This document shows positions 46,788-56,870 of a stretch of DNA of 64,000 nt, in pieces. Numbering within the stretch: the first letter of the stretch is position 1; each line of letters starts with the position of its first letter. The stretch lies in assembly GCA_028023455.1 (NCBI GenBank), contig JAQFVV010000012.1:3996023-4060022 (forward strand), written 5' to 3'. The notes beneath the pieces were generated by a model that had not been told where the DNA came from, ran no database searches, and saw only the letters and a program-made list of their open reading frames with translations. Origin of the DNA: Epiperipatus broadwayi. Lineage: Eukaryota; Onychophora; Udeonychophora; Euonychophora; Peripatidae. A program made the translations under genes and the position numbers.

Positions 46788-47128
46788 ATAGGGTATATGA
46801 GCACAGACTTTCACACGATCCACCATTTTGAGCATTCCATCATCAGATTTTCAATTGGATGGACGGTTGAAGAGTTGGAGTGTGGAATAGATTAAAGCCT
46901 GTCCACTAAAGTATGAGGTTTGGCTATCTTAATATATATCTGAGCACTTATAGCATATATGTGTAAAGATGGTAATCTGGACCAACTGATGATTGCTGGT
47001 TTAGCATGAAATACATATATTGGTGATTATTTATCTTTTCGACATATATGTGTTCAAGTGTATCAGTGTTATGAGATAGTGTGGAGAGTGGTGAGTCGTG
47101 TGAAAGTCTGTGCTCATATACTCTATAT
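46788..47128 (+). mobile_element. Family A element, copy 6 (single ribozyme, intact termini)
   Basis: It starts TATAGGGTATATGAGCACAG and ends CTGTGCTCATATACTCTATA. The left terminal repeat is only about 40 bp, followed by the body segment (TCCATCATCAGATTTTCAAT..GGTTGAAGAGTTGGAG) and a single plus-strand hammerhead. This shows the unit structure: terminal repeat, body, ribozyme, terminal repeat. Confidence 0.85.
46968..47036 (+). ncRNA. Family A type I hammerhead ribozyme, all core bases intact
   Basis: CTGATGA is at 46986-46992, helix II TTGCTG-GTT-TAGCAT at 46993-47007 and GAAA at 47008-47011. A 2-3-bp helix III gives U16.1 at 47018, with cleavage predicted after A47019. Helix I is continuous over TTGGT (47020-47024) with ACCAA (46981-46985), a one-sided bulge, then GATTA with TAATC. 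This is the best single candidate for an active ribozyme in the window. Confidence 0.85.
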
Positions 47129-47318
47129 ATTAGAAATACTTTCGATTAATCCCTTAACTCGTCTCAGGCGACTTAAGAGATGAATCAAAAGTATTTCTAG
47201 GTATTGAAAGACTGTATACAATAATTAATGTCTGTTATTATAGGCGAGTTAAGGAATTAATCGAAAGTATTTCTGCGGATTGAAAGACTATATATGATAA
47301 TTAATTACTGTTATATTT

Positions 47319-50300
47319 ATTATTTTTATTGTTATTACAATACTTTTAAATTAAAGGACATTTTATTTGTATTATATATACACAAAAATTCATCAATATT
47401 AACAAAATTAATTTAAATCAATATGTTATTTGAGTAAAAACAAAAAACACGACAAAGGCATAAGGTTTGTATTAATAGATAAACTGCACATAAAAAAAAT
47501 TGAATCACGTCATATTACAAAAATGTTCATTAAATATACAATGAATAACCTTTTTATCATCATCATCATTAACTAAATTAATTTTACCTGAATATGAACT
47601 ATTAATTTAACAAAAATAAAGTAGTCTTTCTAATTAATTAATAAATTTAGTTCTATTTTAAAAATAATGTAAGTAAATAAAATTTTCTAATTTAAAACAT
47701 ACTCTCATTTCTTTTAAAAACTGTCGAATAATGAGAAAAAAAGTATGGCTGGTTCAGTAAAGAAAGTTTACTTCATTATTATATCTTTTTACTGATTTAA
47801 TAATTAATTCAAGAATTTCTCGAATTAATAATAAAAAAATAATAGTTTTATTTAATTTTTGTTTTAAGTGATCAATTCTAATGAAGAACATGAAAGCGTA
47901 TTTGAAATATATATTTAAAATCCATATACAAAGAGAAAATACTTTGCTAAAAGCAAATATATTGATGGCAGATATTTGAGCAAATTTATTCTGAGTTTTA
48001 CAACCGAAAGTGGTGAATTGTTTTAAGACTAAAAAGAAAAAAAATACAATTATAGGGTTATTAAGGTAAAGGCAGGGCAATAAATATACCGACAACATGA
48101 TTTCTAATATAAGAATACAATTATTATATGATCAACAATGTATCATCTGATCCTAGCTAATTTTTAACTGGTATAAAAATTAAAAAATAAAAGTTTGCTA
48201 AACAGTAGTCTCTGAGAAAATATATATTTTGAATTAATATACAACAGTAACAAAATAAACTATTGATTTATAAAATACAATTTTAATGTTTATGGAGTGA
48301 AACAAAACGTAATTATAATTTAATATTATTGTCTTTATATCTTTTGGTAAAAGCATGAGATTTCTCTATTTTAATGAAACATAAAAATAATAAGTTAATC
48401 TCCCTATTATTAAGCAAATCAATTACAGATTAGATAAAATGTTCATTGATTATAGAAACTTTTTAACTATTTGTTTTTCTTGTGAAATGATAGCATGTAT
48501 ACATTGATCAAAATAATCCCTGGGTATATCCAATTGTTATATGTAGATCAATAATTCACATAAAATGTTGTATAATAAAGTTGTCATGATTAAATTTCAT
48601 ATAATTTATTAATGTCATCATTATATATTACTTAATTTTTTTTTTTTTATACACAGTGAGTGAATATTTCTGCCAATTATTTATATTATTTAAAATTGTC
48701 TAACTTACCAAGATGCAATCAATCTATGTAATATACAACAAATAATAAAAGGTTGGGCTTGGATTTGTAAACTTTTAAATGTCAAACTGATTAATTTATT
48801 ATATATAGTAGTATGGCGGTTCCATTTATAAGTGACTACTAAAATTAGATACATCAGTTATTCTTATAGAATATACTCCTCAACTGATATATATGATGCC
48901 TAATGCAATTTCAAAATTGTATGTCCATAATCTTAGTTGAGTAATTTGTCAGTGTTATAAAAAAGTTTGTTGAAAGAGTATATATGTCAAAAAACTAAAT
49001 AGTTCATAGTTTTGCTATACAGTATGCATTATTTTTATTAAATATTTTAAATAGAGATTCAACTAAGTTTACAAAGACTTTCAGAGAAAGAATTTCTGCA
49101 GCCTTGTTAATTTCATTATGTAAAATGTATCTGAAATTTCTAAGTACTCAACAAAATTCACAAAAGAATGTAAATGACTATCACTTTTATCTATGTTTTC
49201 AATTATATTGATTATATTTTTTGTGCCACTAAAATGATAGAATTATTTCTTGGTCATAACACTTTATTGCCTAATTACTGTCCTTGCCTTTGAAAGAAAA
49301 CTTACCATATGTACACTATATTTTATTATTAATTTGCAAAGATATATTTGAAAATGGATTCTGAATGAGATGTCCATGTACATAAACGTCTAATACTCAA
49401 TCAAACTTGTAAATAATTTAAAGTATTGCATTTTAATCAAACACAGTTGAAAACTTTTGCTTGCTAAAGACGATGTTTATTATCTTGTTTTACATCACTG
49501 TTTTGCCACATTGATATACAAGTGTTTAGTAATAAATAGCATTGGGTTTTTTTTTATTATTTTTAAATAATTTATTTTTACTTTTTAAGATTAATATCCA
49601 TTATGTTTGTAACCCTTTCTTCTGAAAGATTTGTAAATTTAGTATTATTATTACTACATATATTTTCAGAATTACATTTATTAATGAAGGATTATTAGCT
49701 TGCTATTGTGAATTATTTCTTTGCATTCAGTCACCAGTTTACTAAATAGTAAACTCTTTTAAAAGTTTATGAAATAATGCATATCTTCTTTAATTTTAAA
49801 AACATTTATATTTCATATGCTATTTTATAAATAGTGTTAATCAAGGAATCAATGTTATTGCTTGCTGCTTGTACTTATTTTTTGTCTGGCTGTAGAAGTC
49901 TATTTTTACTAATAAGTATGGTAAATATGAATCTACGTTTAGTTTTAATGAAGCAGTTAGCAATCAAAATTATTGTAAGTAAAGTTATCAAATGATTTGT
50001 CATTCAAGAGTTTATATGGTGTTTGAACACCTGAAGTAATGTAACTAGGTTTTAATCTATGAATCCTATCTCTCAAGTCTTCTAATTTATCATTGTACTA
50101 AATAGCAAAAGAAAAAATAATTTGTTGTTAGGTCATATGATGTTTGGGAACTGGAAATAACAGAATTGATCTGAGTATATTAAACATGCTAAACTATGCA
50201 TACATAATTTAGTGTACATTTTACAAATAATAATTTAACTAATTCATGAAAATTTTGCACTAAAAAGCTAAAGATTTTAACTCCAAAAATGTGATTTGAA

Positions 50301-50425
50301 TGAATCTTTTAATTTTATTTCTACTTTGTTTCAAAAATATATTTATTAATTACTTTGTGTACAAATTAGAAAGAATATATACAAAGTTAAATGAGGTTAT
50401 GATAAGTTCTGAGAGTTTGTATGAG
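47319..50425. other. AT-rich DNA, nothing recognised
   Basis: The 114-residue minus-strand frame at 47754-48098 is hydrophobic, F/I/L/K/N-rich and motif-free, as expected by chance in such composition. No other signal was found. Confidence 0.5.
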
Positions 50426-50429
50426 TGGT

Positions 50430-50868
50430 TTAGTAGGCCAGCAAGTTTGTTATTCTGTTGTTATTAGTAGGGAGGGTGAATAGGTTCCAGGTGTCCTCAA
50501 AAGATTTTTTGGGAGAGATGAGCTCATCTCTTTTCCTGATTTTCTTTATTGTTTTGCAGAACAACAGATCTGGGTCTAGGCAGGGAAGTTCCATTATCAA
50601 CTTGCAACGTACTACCCAGATTGCATAGAGAATGAAAATGGATAGTCTAATAATAGCAAATGTTCTGGTGTGGATCGCTTTTATGGGCAAGAGAATTAGG
50701 TCCGATCTGATATTGGAGTTGGTGAAGACCATATCTCTGACTGTTTTAAGGTTTGGACAGCGATATATGAAGTGCTCAATGGTTTCCTCTTCATGAGAAC
50801 ATAAACTGCATGTTGGAGTTACCTCTTCGGTAAAATAGGAACCAATTTGTGGGAATTTTATTTCTACT
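50430..50868 (-). pseudogene. LINE ORF2 C-terminal fragment with reverse-transcriptase zinc-binding domain
   Basis: An open minus-strand frame runs from about 50868 to a stop at 50430 (about 145 residues). It begins PQIGSYFTEEVTP, then CSLCSHEEETIEHFIYRCPNL, with the C-x2-C ... H-x4-C pattern of the zinc-binding domain found after the RT in several non-LTR retrotransposons. About 100 further residues follow (LILLPIKAIHTRTFAIIRL..), resembling the hydrophobic tail of such ORF2 proteins. The RT and endonuclease are missing, so this is a 5'-truncated copy. The frame is uninterrupted, suggesting relative youth. Confidence 0.8.
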
Positions 50869-51635
50869 TTGTTCTAATAAATCATCAGATTTTGCAAGTA
50901 ATTGACTATAAAATATATTTTTTAAAAAACATCATTTTAATGAAGTGAAAGTTTCCATTATGGTATGAAGCAATTACACAATCATGTGTCATAAAAGAAT
51001 TCTGAATAAGGATTCTAATTAATATAAAACAACAACAGCAATGTTGTTAAAATGTTATGGCTGAGAATAAGTTTGTGGCATAGTCATTAACAAATTCTTC
51101 CATAACTGAAATGAATGGGTAAATATTTCTGGCTAGTTGATGAAGGTCCTGGATTAATTTGGATTATTCAGATAAGTAGTGATACACTACCTGTAAATAA
51201 AAAATGATTATAATGTCACACAGACTTCACTGATGATGTGACAAATATCTTATTCCATTGTGCCTAAGACTGCAATTGCATTTTTTAAATGCTCATAGAA
51301 CTTTGTTGTCTAGATATATCTCTTTTAGTAGAGAACTTCCAACTAAAATTGTAATATATAGTAAATTAATCTATCATAATTTTTAAAATGATATTAAGTT
51401 AAATAAAAATTAACTAATATTTTATTTTTACAATTTCATTTGTAAGTGAAAATTTTTTGCAGTCACAACTTTGACACTGATTATTTCAAATAAACACATA
51501 ATATATTATTAATATTTTATTAAACGAATTAATATAATGTTTAAACCTAAGTTAAAGACTAATAATGTATCTAGTCAAAATAAGAGTCATAGATCACATG
51601 ACCCAATTCTCTTAAGCTTGTAAGATATAATCAAT
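50869..51635. other. AT-rich DNA, nothing recognised
   Basis: No supported feature. Confidence 0.45.
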
Positions 51636-51639
51636 GAAG

Positions 51640-51860
51640 ATTGCCAATTCCTCAATAGATAACTTCTAGATAAATGCTGGCTTTGTGTTGGTATTTTTTA
51701 TCTAGTGTCTGAACCTACCCTAGCACCTCTCTGAGGAGTGCCAAAGCACAAAACCATGGTCAGAGGTTGGGGGGGGTCCTGACAGAGATATTTTAAATGC
51801 TGGCTCTGGCTAAGTATTTATCACAAAGCTTGGCAATCCTCATTGATTAATAATGTATCT
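51640..51860 (+). repeat. Single dispersed family C-like unit
   Basis: TAACTTCTAGATAAATGCTGG..ATTTTTTATCTAGTGTCTGAA matches the order of blocks just before the ribozyme in the 44-46-kb array (AATAAGTGCTGGG..GATATTTTAGATCTAGTGTCTGAA). The post-ribozyme GACAGAGATATTTTAAAT likewise matches GATAGAGATTTTAAATAT. It is one unit only, not tandem. Confidence 0.75.
51708..51786 (+). ncRNA. Family C-type hammerhead ribozyme (one core change)
   Basis: CTGAGGA is at 51731-51737 (canonical), with a perfect helix II GTGC-CAAA-GCAC at 51738-51749. AAAA replaces GAAA (G12 to A). Helix III ACC-AT-GGT is at 51753-51760 and cleavage is predicted after C51761. Helix I is AGAGGT (51762-51767) with ACCTCT (51725-51730), then an interior loop, then GGGT with ACCC. 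The pairing is near ideal. Confidence 0.76.
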
Positions 51861-52649
51861 GTTTTTATTTTGATTAGATATAAATGCATAGAAGAATTTA
51901 GTTCCATTTCTTTTTCTCCACATATATTACCTTTTACAATATATTTGAAATTTCCATGCTACAACACATTCTGGAAATATGTGCATAAAGAGATCTTGGG
52001 GGTATATATCTTTTTCAAATGTTTTTATTCAGAGGGTTTATGAGTATAGTAGAAAGGAAGTTTCAATTAAATTTTAAATGATATTATGCATGGAAAATGA
52101 TGAAGGTGATTCTTTCCTAATATTTAGACACTTTTTTTTAAAAGAAGAGATATATTATTTTTAAACTAAGATTTAAAGTTAATTATTAATCTAAAAATAA
52201 TTTCTAGTTTAATAGTTGACTAGTAATAATTATTAATCTATATAAAACTCAGGAATAAAGTCTACAATATTCAAAACACTAATAAATAAAAATAAATAAT
52301 AGCTATAGCCAGCTGGCAGCATGTAAGCTAAATTTTTAAAAAGGACCGTATTAAAGTTACACAACAGTAATGTTTCCATGTGAATAGCGAACTTTCCATA
52401 ATTTATGTATTGTTTATTTAATAAATGGTCAAATCGTTTTCCAAGAGTACAGTAAAAACACTGCCATTACAAATAATTGAATGTTTTGCAAATTCAGATT
52501 TAAATCTATTCACGGAACATCACAATTTATTACACATATATCTAGAGTGATTGATACCAAAGTTATGAGTGTAGACAATTTGGAACTTGTAAATGAAATG
52601 ATAATAATTTGACATTGATAAATATTAGACAATCGATGAAACATATGTA

Positions 52650-52714
52650 AAAAATTGACACCTGAGCTAACTGATGAGTACTGTTGAGTATGAAATATGC
52701 ATTTTAAGATGTCA
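52650..52714 (+). ncRNA. Diverged family A hammerhead ribozyme, core intact
   Basis: CTGATGA is at 52671-52677, helix II GTACT-GTTG-AGTAT at 52678-52691 and GAAA at 52692-52695. The following ATGCATTTTAAGATGTCATTTATTTTTTCG aligns with the family A downstream region. Helix I pairs TGACACC with GATGTCA with one mismatch, plus TAA with TTA next to the core. These changes differ from other copies but retain pairing. No element termini are recognised, so the copy is old. Confidence 0.66.
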
Positions 52715-53390
52715 TTTATTTTTTCGCAGATGTCTTTATTTATATCTTTCAAAAATGTGTGATGAAATGGAAGTTTTCATTACTTCCTTAAAACTAATAC
52801 ATTATAGGTATTTTAAATTATCATCAACATCTTTAGAAACTGCTCATAAACATTTTCAATAATGTCACATCCCGCAGTTATTGTTATCAAAAATATTAAA
52901 TATTAATAATATTGCATTTTTATCATTTTCAATAATTTTATTTTAATCATCAATGGAAAAATTACAATTTTTAAAATTTAAACATCTTTAATTTAAAATA
53001 TATATATATAAATTTTGTTTTTTTTTAAAAAATTAAACATAAAAGATTGTTGAATTAAAAAGCAATTTTAATTTGTCATTTAGAAAACTTATTTATCATA
53101 AATTAACAAGTGTCAATTTTAAATGGTTGCAGATTTCCCTTTTAAATTAGAAAGTTTCATAAATCAAAAGATTATTTTCCACAAAATTTAATGAACAATA
53201 CATGTGATTGAGAATACATCTAGTGTCACATTTATTTTCTTCTTTTTTAAAAAAAAAAACAAAACAAGCAAACATTCCTTCTTTTCTCTCTCTCTCTCTT
53301 TATCATTTTATTAATAATCTCTGAACATACTTGATCATTCACAATATATATATATATTAATAATAAATATTAAACAAACTTTAATAAATG
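52715..53390. other. AT-rich DNA with a CT microsatellite
   Basis: A short (CT)n tract lies at about 53286-53299. Nothing else is recognised. Confidence 0.45.
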
Positions 53391-53394
53391 TCAC

Positions 53395-53612
53395 CAAAAT
53401 AAAACAATCGGAATGGTATGAAAATGTAAAAAGGGCAACACAGGAAAAACTACAAAATATTAATACATTAAACTAAACATCACAAAAAGAGAGGCAAATT
53501 GGATATCCAAAAAGAAGTTGGAAAAAAATAGGTAAATTGAAGATAGATATTGGAGGAAAATTAATAGAAATAAATGGCAATTTAGGATTTAAAAACATTA
53601 TAGAGTACTAGA
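53395..53612 (+). pseudogene. Possible LINE ORF C-terminal scrap
   Basis: The plus-strand frame reads QSEWYENVKRATQEKL, then after a stop RQIGYPKRSWKKIGKL and GFKNIIEY before a stop. The basic R.(G)YPKRSWKK motif resembles the terminal segment of several non-LTR ORF2 proteins (RGRPKRSW-like). The match is short, so the assignment is tentative. Confidence 0.35.
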
Positions 53613-53768
53613 GACTGATAATAAGATATAGATTTCATGGTTTATAATACTGTATTGGTTCTATTATTATTAGCTATTATTTATACCAATACAACATCAA
53701 TTGCCTATTTCAGCTTATTACAGTATTACAAACAAGTGTAGTTATTCTTTCTTCACTTTCTTGCCCTT

Positions 53769-55290
53769 TCACATAAGTCTTGAACATAGTGAATTTATCT
53801 TTCTAATATTGGGAAAAGTTAATGATGGCATGAAATAAGAAATCTTTGAGAACACTAGGATATTGAGCAGTGAAGTTTTTGCATATAGTGGCAAATAAAC
53901 TTTGAATAATGAATCAATGATATTTTGTATTGAGAGGAGAAAGGAGTCCTGTATAGTTCTTCTCATTGCAAGGGGTGAGTTGTAGATTGGGAGTTTTGGG
54001 GCATGGTAGTAAAAGGAGAAGGGATGGTGTTCTTAGAGGTATATCTTCCATGCTGAGGATTTATTTAAATTAAAGGTCAGTCCTAAATTGGAAGAAAAAG
54101 CAGGAGCATTTTGGCAAGCTTTGGGATTAGTTTTTCTGATGGGAAAAAACAGCCAGGTCATCCATGTACACTATGTGGGAGATTGATCCATTGAGAGCAG
54201 GTATGACTATTGCAGGGAGGTCTTGTTCAAGTCTAATTTATAGAGGATTAATGTAGATTATAAATAGCAGGGCACTCAGAGGAAAGTCCTGTGGAATCAA
54301 AATTTGTTGGGGTAAAAATGGTGAGATCCTTCCATTCAGGGAGATAGAAATGTCCCTGTTGTTGAGGAAATTTGCTATAATATTGATTATTCCATTTGGG
54401 ATACCATATTTGGCAAAAATGTTGATGAGGCAATGTGTTCTGACAGAGTAGAAGGCACCAACAATGTCCAGCTGAAGGACTACTGGTTTAGATTTTCTTG
54501 TGATTCTGGTGTAATTGACTATCATCTTGAATAATGCTATTCCATCAGTGGTTGAATAACCCTTCTTGGCAAAGTGATACTGGGATATGAATGGAAAGAC
54601 CTTATCCTGTATCATGATTATCAATTCAACCACCTTGATCATCCTTGATCATTAATGGTGTCATATAGATGGGCCTAAGATTCTCAAGGGGGGATTGTAA
54701 TGTCTCCTTCTTGAGAAAAGGTATCATCCCTATAGGGTATAAGCCACCAATGTTAAAGATTTTGGTAGATATGAGATCAACCATTCTATGTATGATTGGA
54801 ATCAAAAAATTTTCAAGGTGAAGTAGTGTAAATCATGGGATGGCATGGATACCTGGATGAGTTTTCTCTGGCATAGAGGATAGTTTAGTACTAATATCTT
54901 TTTCAGTTACACTGTGGATTCCTTGAGATTAGGATGATTTGACTCATAAAGATATTGGCTTTGAAAAAATAAGAATTTGTATGATCATGCTGTTACCAGC
55001 ATAGAGGTTATGGTCAATTATGATGGAGGAGGGAGTATTTAATTTACCCTTGTAGCACAGAGCTTACCTAATGTAACCCCTCGACCAGTTATGGGGATGA
55101 CTTAGGAAGATTTCTTGAAAAGTTTTTGTTGCAATGTAGTCAGCAATGGCTTGATTTATTTTGTATTGTTGCTTAAGCTTGAGAATGAACTCTTTTGAAG
55201 CAAGGACTGCAGGTATCTGTTTCAATGTGTTGCTGATTAAATCCATCTTACGGAGAAGGGAAGTGAAACCTTTATTCTTGGCTGTGTAAA
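53769..55290 (-). pseudogene. LINE ORF2 fragment: central reverse transcriptase
   Basis: Reading the minus strand from about 55290 across frameshifts gives a pre-RT region (GFTSLLRKMDLISNTLKQIP, about 55280-55210) and then IPFLKKETLQSPLENLRPIY (RT motif with a conserved RPI, about 54730). QYHFAKKGYSTTDGIALFKM follows, then VVLQLDIVGAFYSV (catalytic D in LDI, about 54480), IPQDFPLSALLFIIYINPL (motif B), YMDDLAVF (catalytic DD, about 54170-54145), and a thumb region with YLPLYAKTSLLNILVFSKI ending near 53769. Motif order is that of non-LTR RTs. N-terminal endonuclease and C-terminal zinc-binding parts are absent here; a zinc-binding tail of a similar element lies at 50.43-50.87 kb. Several stops and frameshifts mean it is inactive. 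Confidence 0.88.
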
Positions 55291-55825
55291 AAAAATTATT
55301 GTACTCAAGATATTGATGAACAGCTCTGGTTTTTATACTTAAAAAGAATTCAAAACCTTAGTCTAATGCAAGATAATATACCTTTAATCAATTGATTAGT
55401 TACTTCCAATTAAAATCAAGTTACCTAATGATATCAGTTGAACAGTATCTATGGGCAATAATCAAGCATAGGCTTATTTTTAATGTCATTGTAGCAAACT
55501 CTGATCTTTATTTAGTAATAAAAATTCAATTTCAAGTTCCCAACAATTAATTGACCTGCTCACAACTAAGTTAACAAGCTCTGGCTGTTTATACTTGTAA
55601 AGAAGTCAAAAACTTTAGGCTAGCAAAAAAAAAACTATATGTCTTTTTCAATTTTCAAACAGTTGATAACTTATTTTCAATTTTGTGTTAGATTTTTCAT
55701 TCAAATCTTCAACTAACATCAAGTTACTAGATAAATTTAAAAAACATGTCACTTTCAATAGAAATGCTAAGCTTAACTACCTATCCAGATTTACCACCTC
55801 CCTATGTCTGAATCTTCTAACGACG
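55291..55825. other. AT-rich DNA, nothing recognised
   Basis: No supported feature. Confidence 0.4.
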
Positions 55826-55827
55826 AA

Positions 55828-56135
55828 TTTCACACTTAAATCACATCAAAAGTCTATCTCAACCTCTAACACAGCCTGACCCAGAGTCTGACCAACCTAT
55901 GACAAACTCCAACTTAACAACAGCAACCAGTTCTAACATAACTGTACCAGTAGCCCCCTCTGGAAATCAGCATCCTCTACTCATGGATCTCACACTTAAA
56001 ACTTATCAAAAGCCTTACTCAGCCTCTATCTTTAACATGCAGATAAAGCCAGAGTCCAACCACCCACCGCAAACTCCAACTTAATAACTATAACCAATTC
56101 TAACATAGCAGTCACTCTCCCCCCTATTGAACACT
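55828..56135. repeat. Diverged tandem duplication, Ser/Thr/Pro/Asn-rich in translation
   Basis: TTCACACTTAAATCACATCAAAAGTC..AAACTCCAACTTAACAACAGCAACCAGTTCTAACATAAC (55829 on) recurs with changes at 55989 on (CTCACACTTAAAACTTATCA..AAACTCCAACTTAATAACTATAACC). The period is about 160 bp. Plus-strand translation is rich in S, T, P and N (for example TNSNLTTATSSNITVPVAPS), with stops. It could be a piece of a retroelement ORF1/gag or a simple tandem expansion. Confidence 0.6.
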
Positions 56136-56812
56136 CATCTATTCAAATGCATCAGAAAACAGGCATGATGGGGTTGTACCAATTATGAAAGTAATCCTGC
56201 CATGTCTTCCATCCACACCAACACCCTCCCCAATCCACATTGCTAATGAAATCAAGAGAAAAACCTGGTCATACAAATTAGATCCAGCACCCTAAAAAGT
56301 CAATAATAACACATTGATCTCATATCGCGTGGACCTCACAGACAATTGATCATGGAAATTATATTCCCTCACCAATGTTACCCAGGCAACTTGACCAATA
56401 ATGTTATATGGAGTTTAATATAAACCAAGTCTCTTTATTCAGCATATAATCTGTAATAAATATTAAATATTTCAACATAAATAATGTATAACCATAAAAT
56501 ATATCTTATCATCCAATACTATTAGACATATTATCTTCAAAGTGTATACTGGAAATGCCAAAGAGTTTTATGATGATGAATATTATTATTAAAGGGTACC
56601 ATTTATACATTTCTGGGTAACAATGTAAAATTTCACTTGCAGATTTAATCCACTTCATTCACAAATGCACAGCTTTACATAGCACAAGACTCAAGAAATA
56701 TATGTACTAAATATGCATGAATAACTATGCAGACTGATTAAATATATAATAAATTTACTGAATCAATAAAATAATAAAAATTAAAATTATAAATAAAAAG
56801 TTGGATTAAACT
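56136..56812. other. AT-rich DNA, nothing definite
   Basis: The higher C content of the preceding segment continues to about 56400, with no recognisable motif. Confidence 0.4.
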
Positions 56813-56814
56813 TG

Positions 56815-56870
56815 TAGAGACCTTTATCCTGCAGTGGATTGATAATGGTTGATGATGATGATCTTGTTTT
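56815..56870 (+). repeat. Retroelement 3' tail fragment
   Basis: GAGACCTTTATCCTGCAGTG + GATTGATAATGGTTG followed by a GAT-repeat tail. The same sequence ends the LINE-like segment at 61.2 kb. Confidence 0.65.

Larger units (their letters stand above)
46685..47318. repeat. Large palindromic region enclosing family A copy 6
   Basis: CAGTCTTTCAATCTGCAGAAATACTTTC (46708-46735) is the reverse complement of the GAAAGTATTTCTGCGGATTGAAAGAC region at 47267-47293. A second inverted pair (GAAATACTTTCGATTAATCC at 47144 with GGAATTAATCGAAAGTATTTC near 47262) lies on the right side. The family A element sits inside, so it probably inserted into an existing foldback. Confidence 0.75.

Noticed and set aside
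47754-48098. 114-residue minus-strand open frame as a gene
   Set aside because: Composition is F/I/L/N/K dominated, there is no domain or signal architecture, and such frames are expected in AT-rich DNA.
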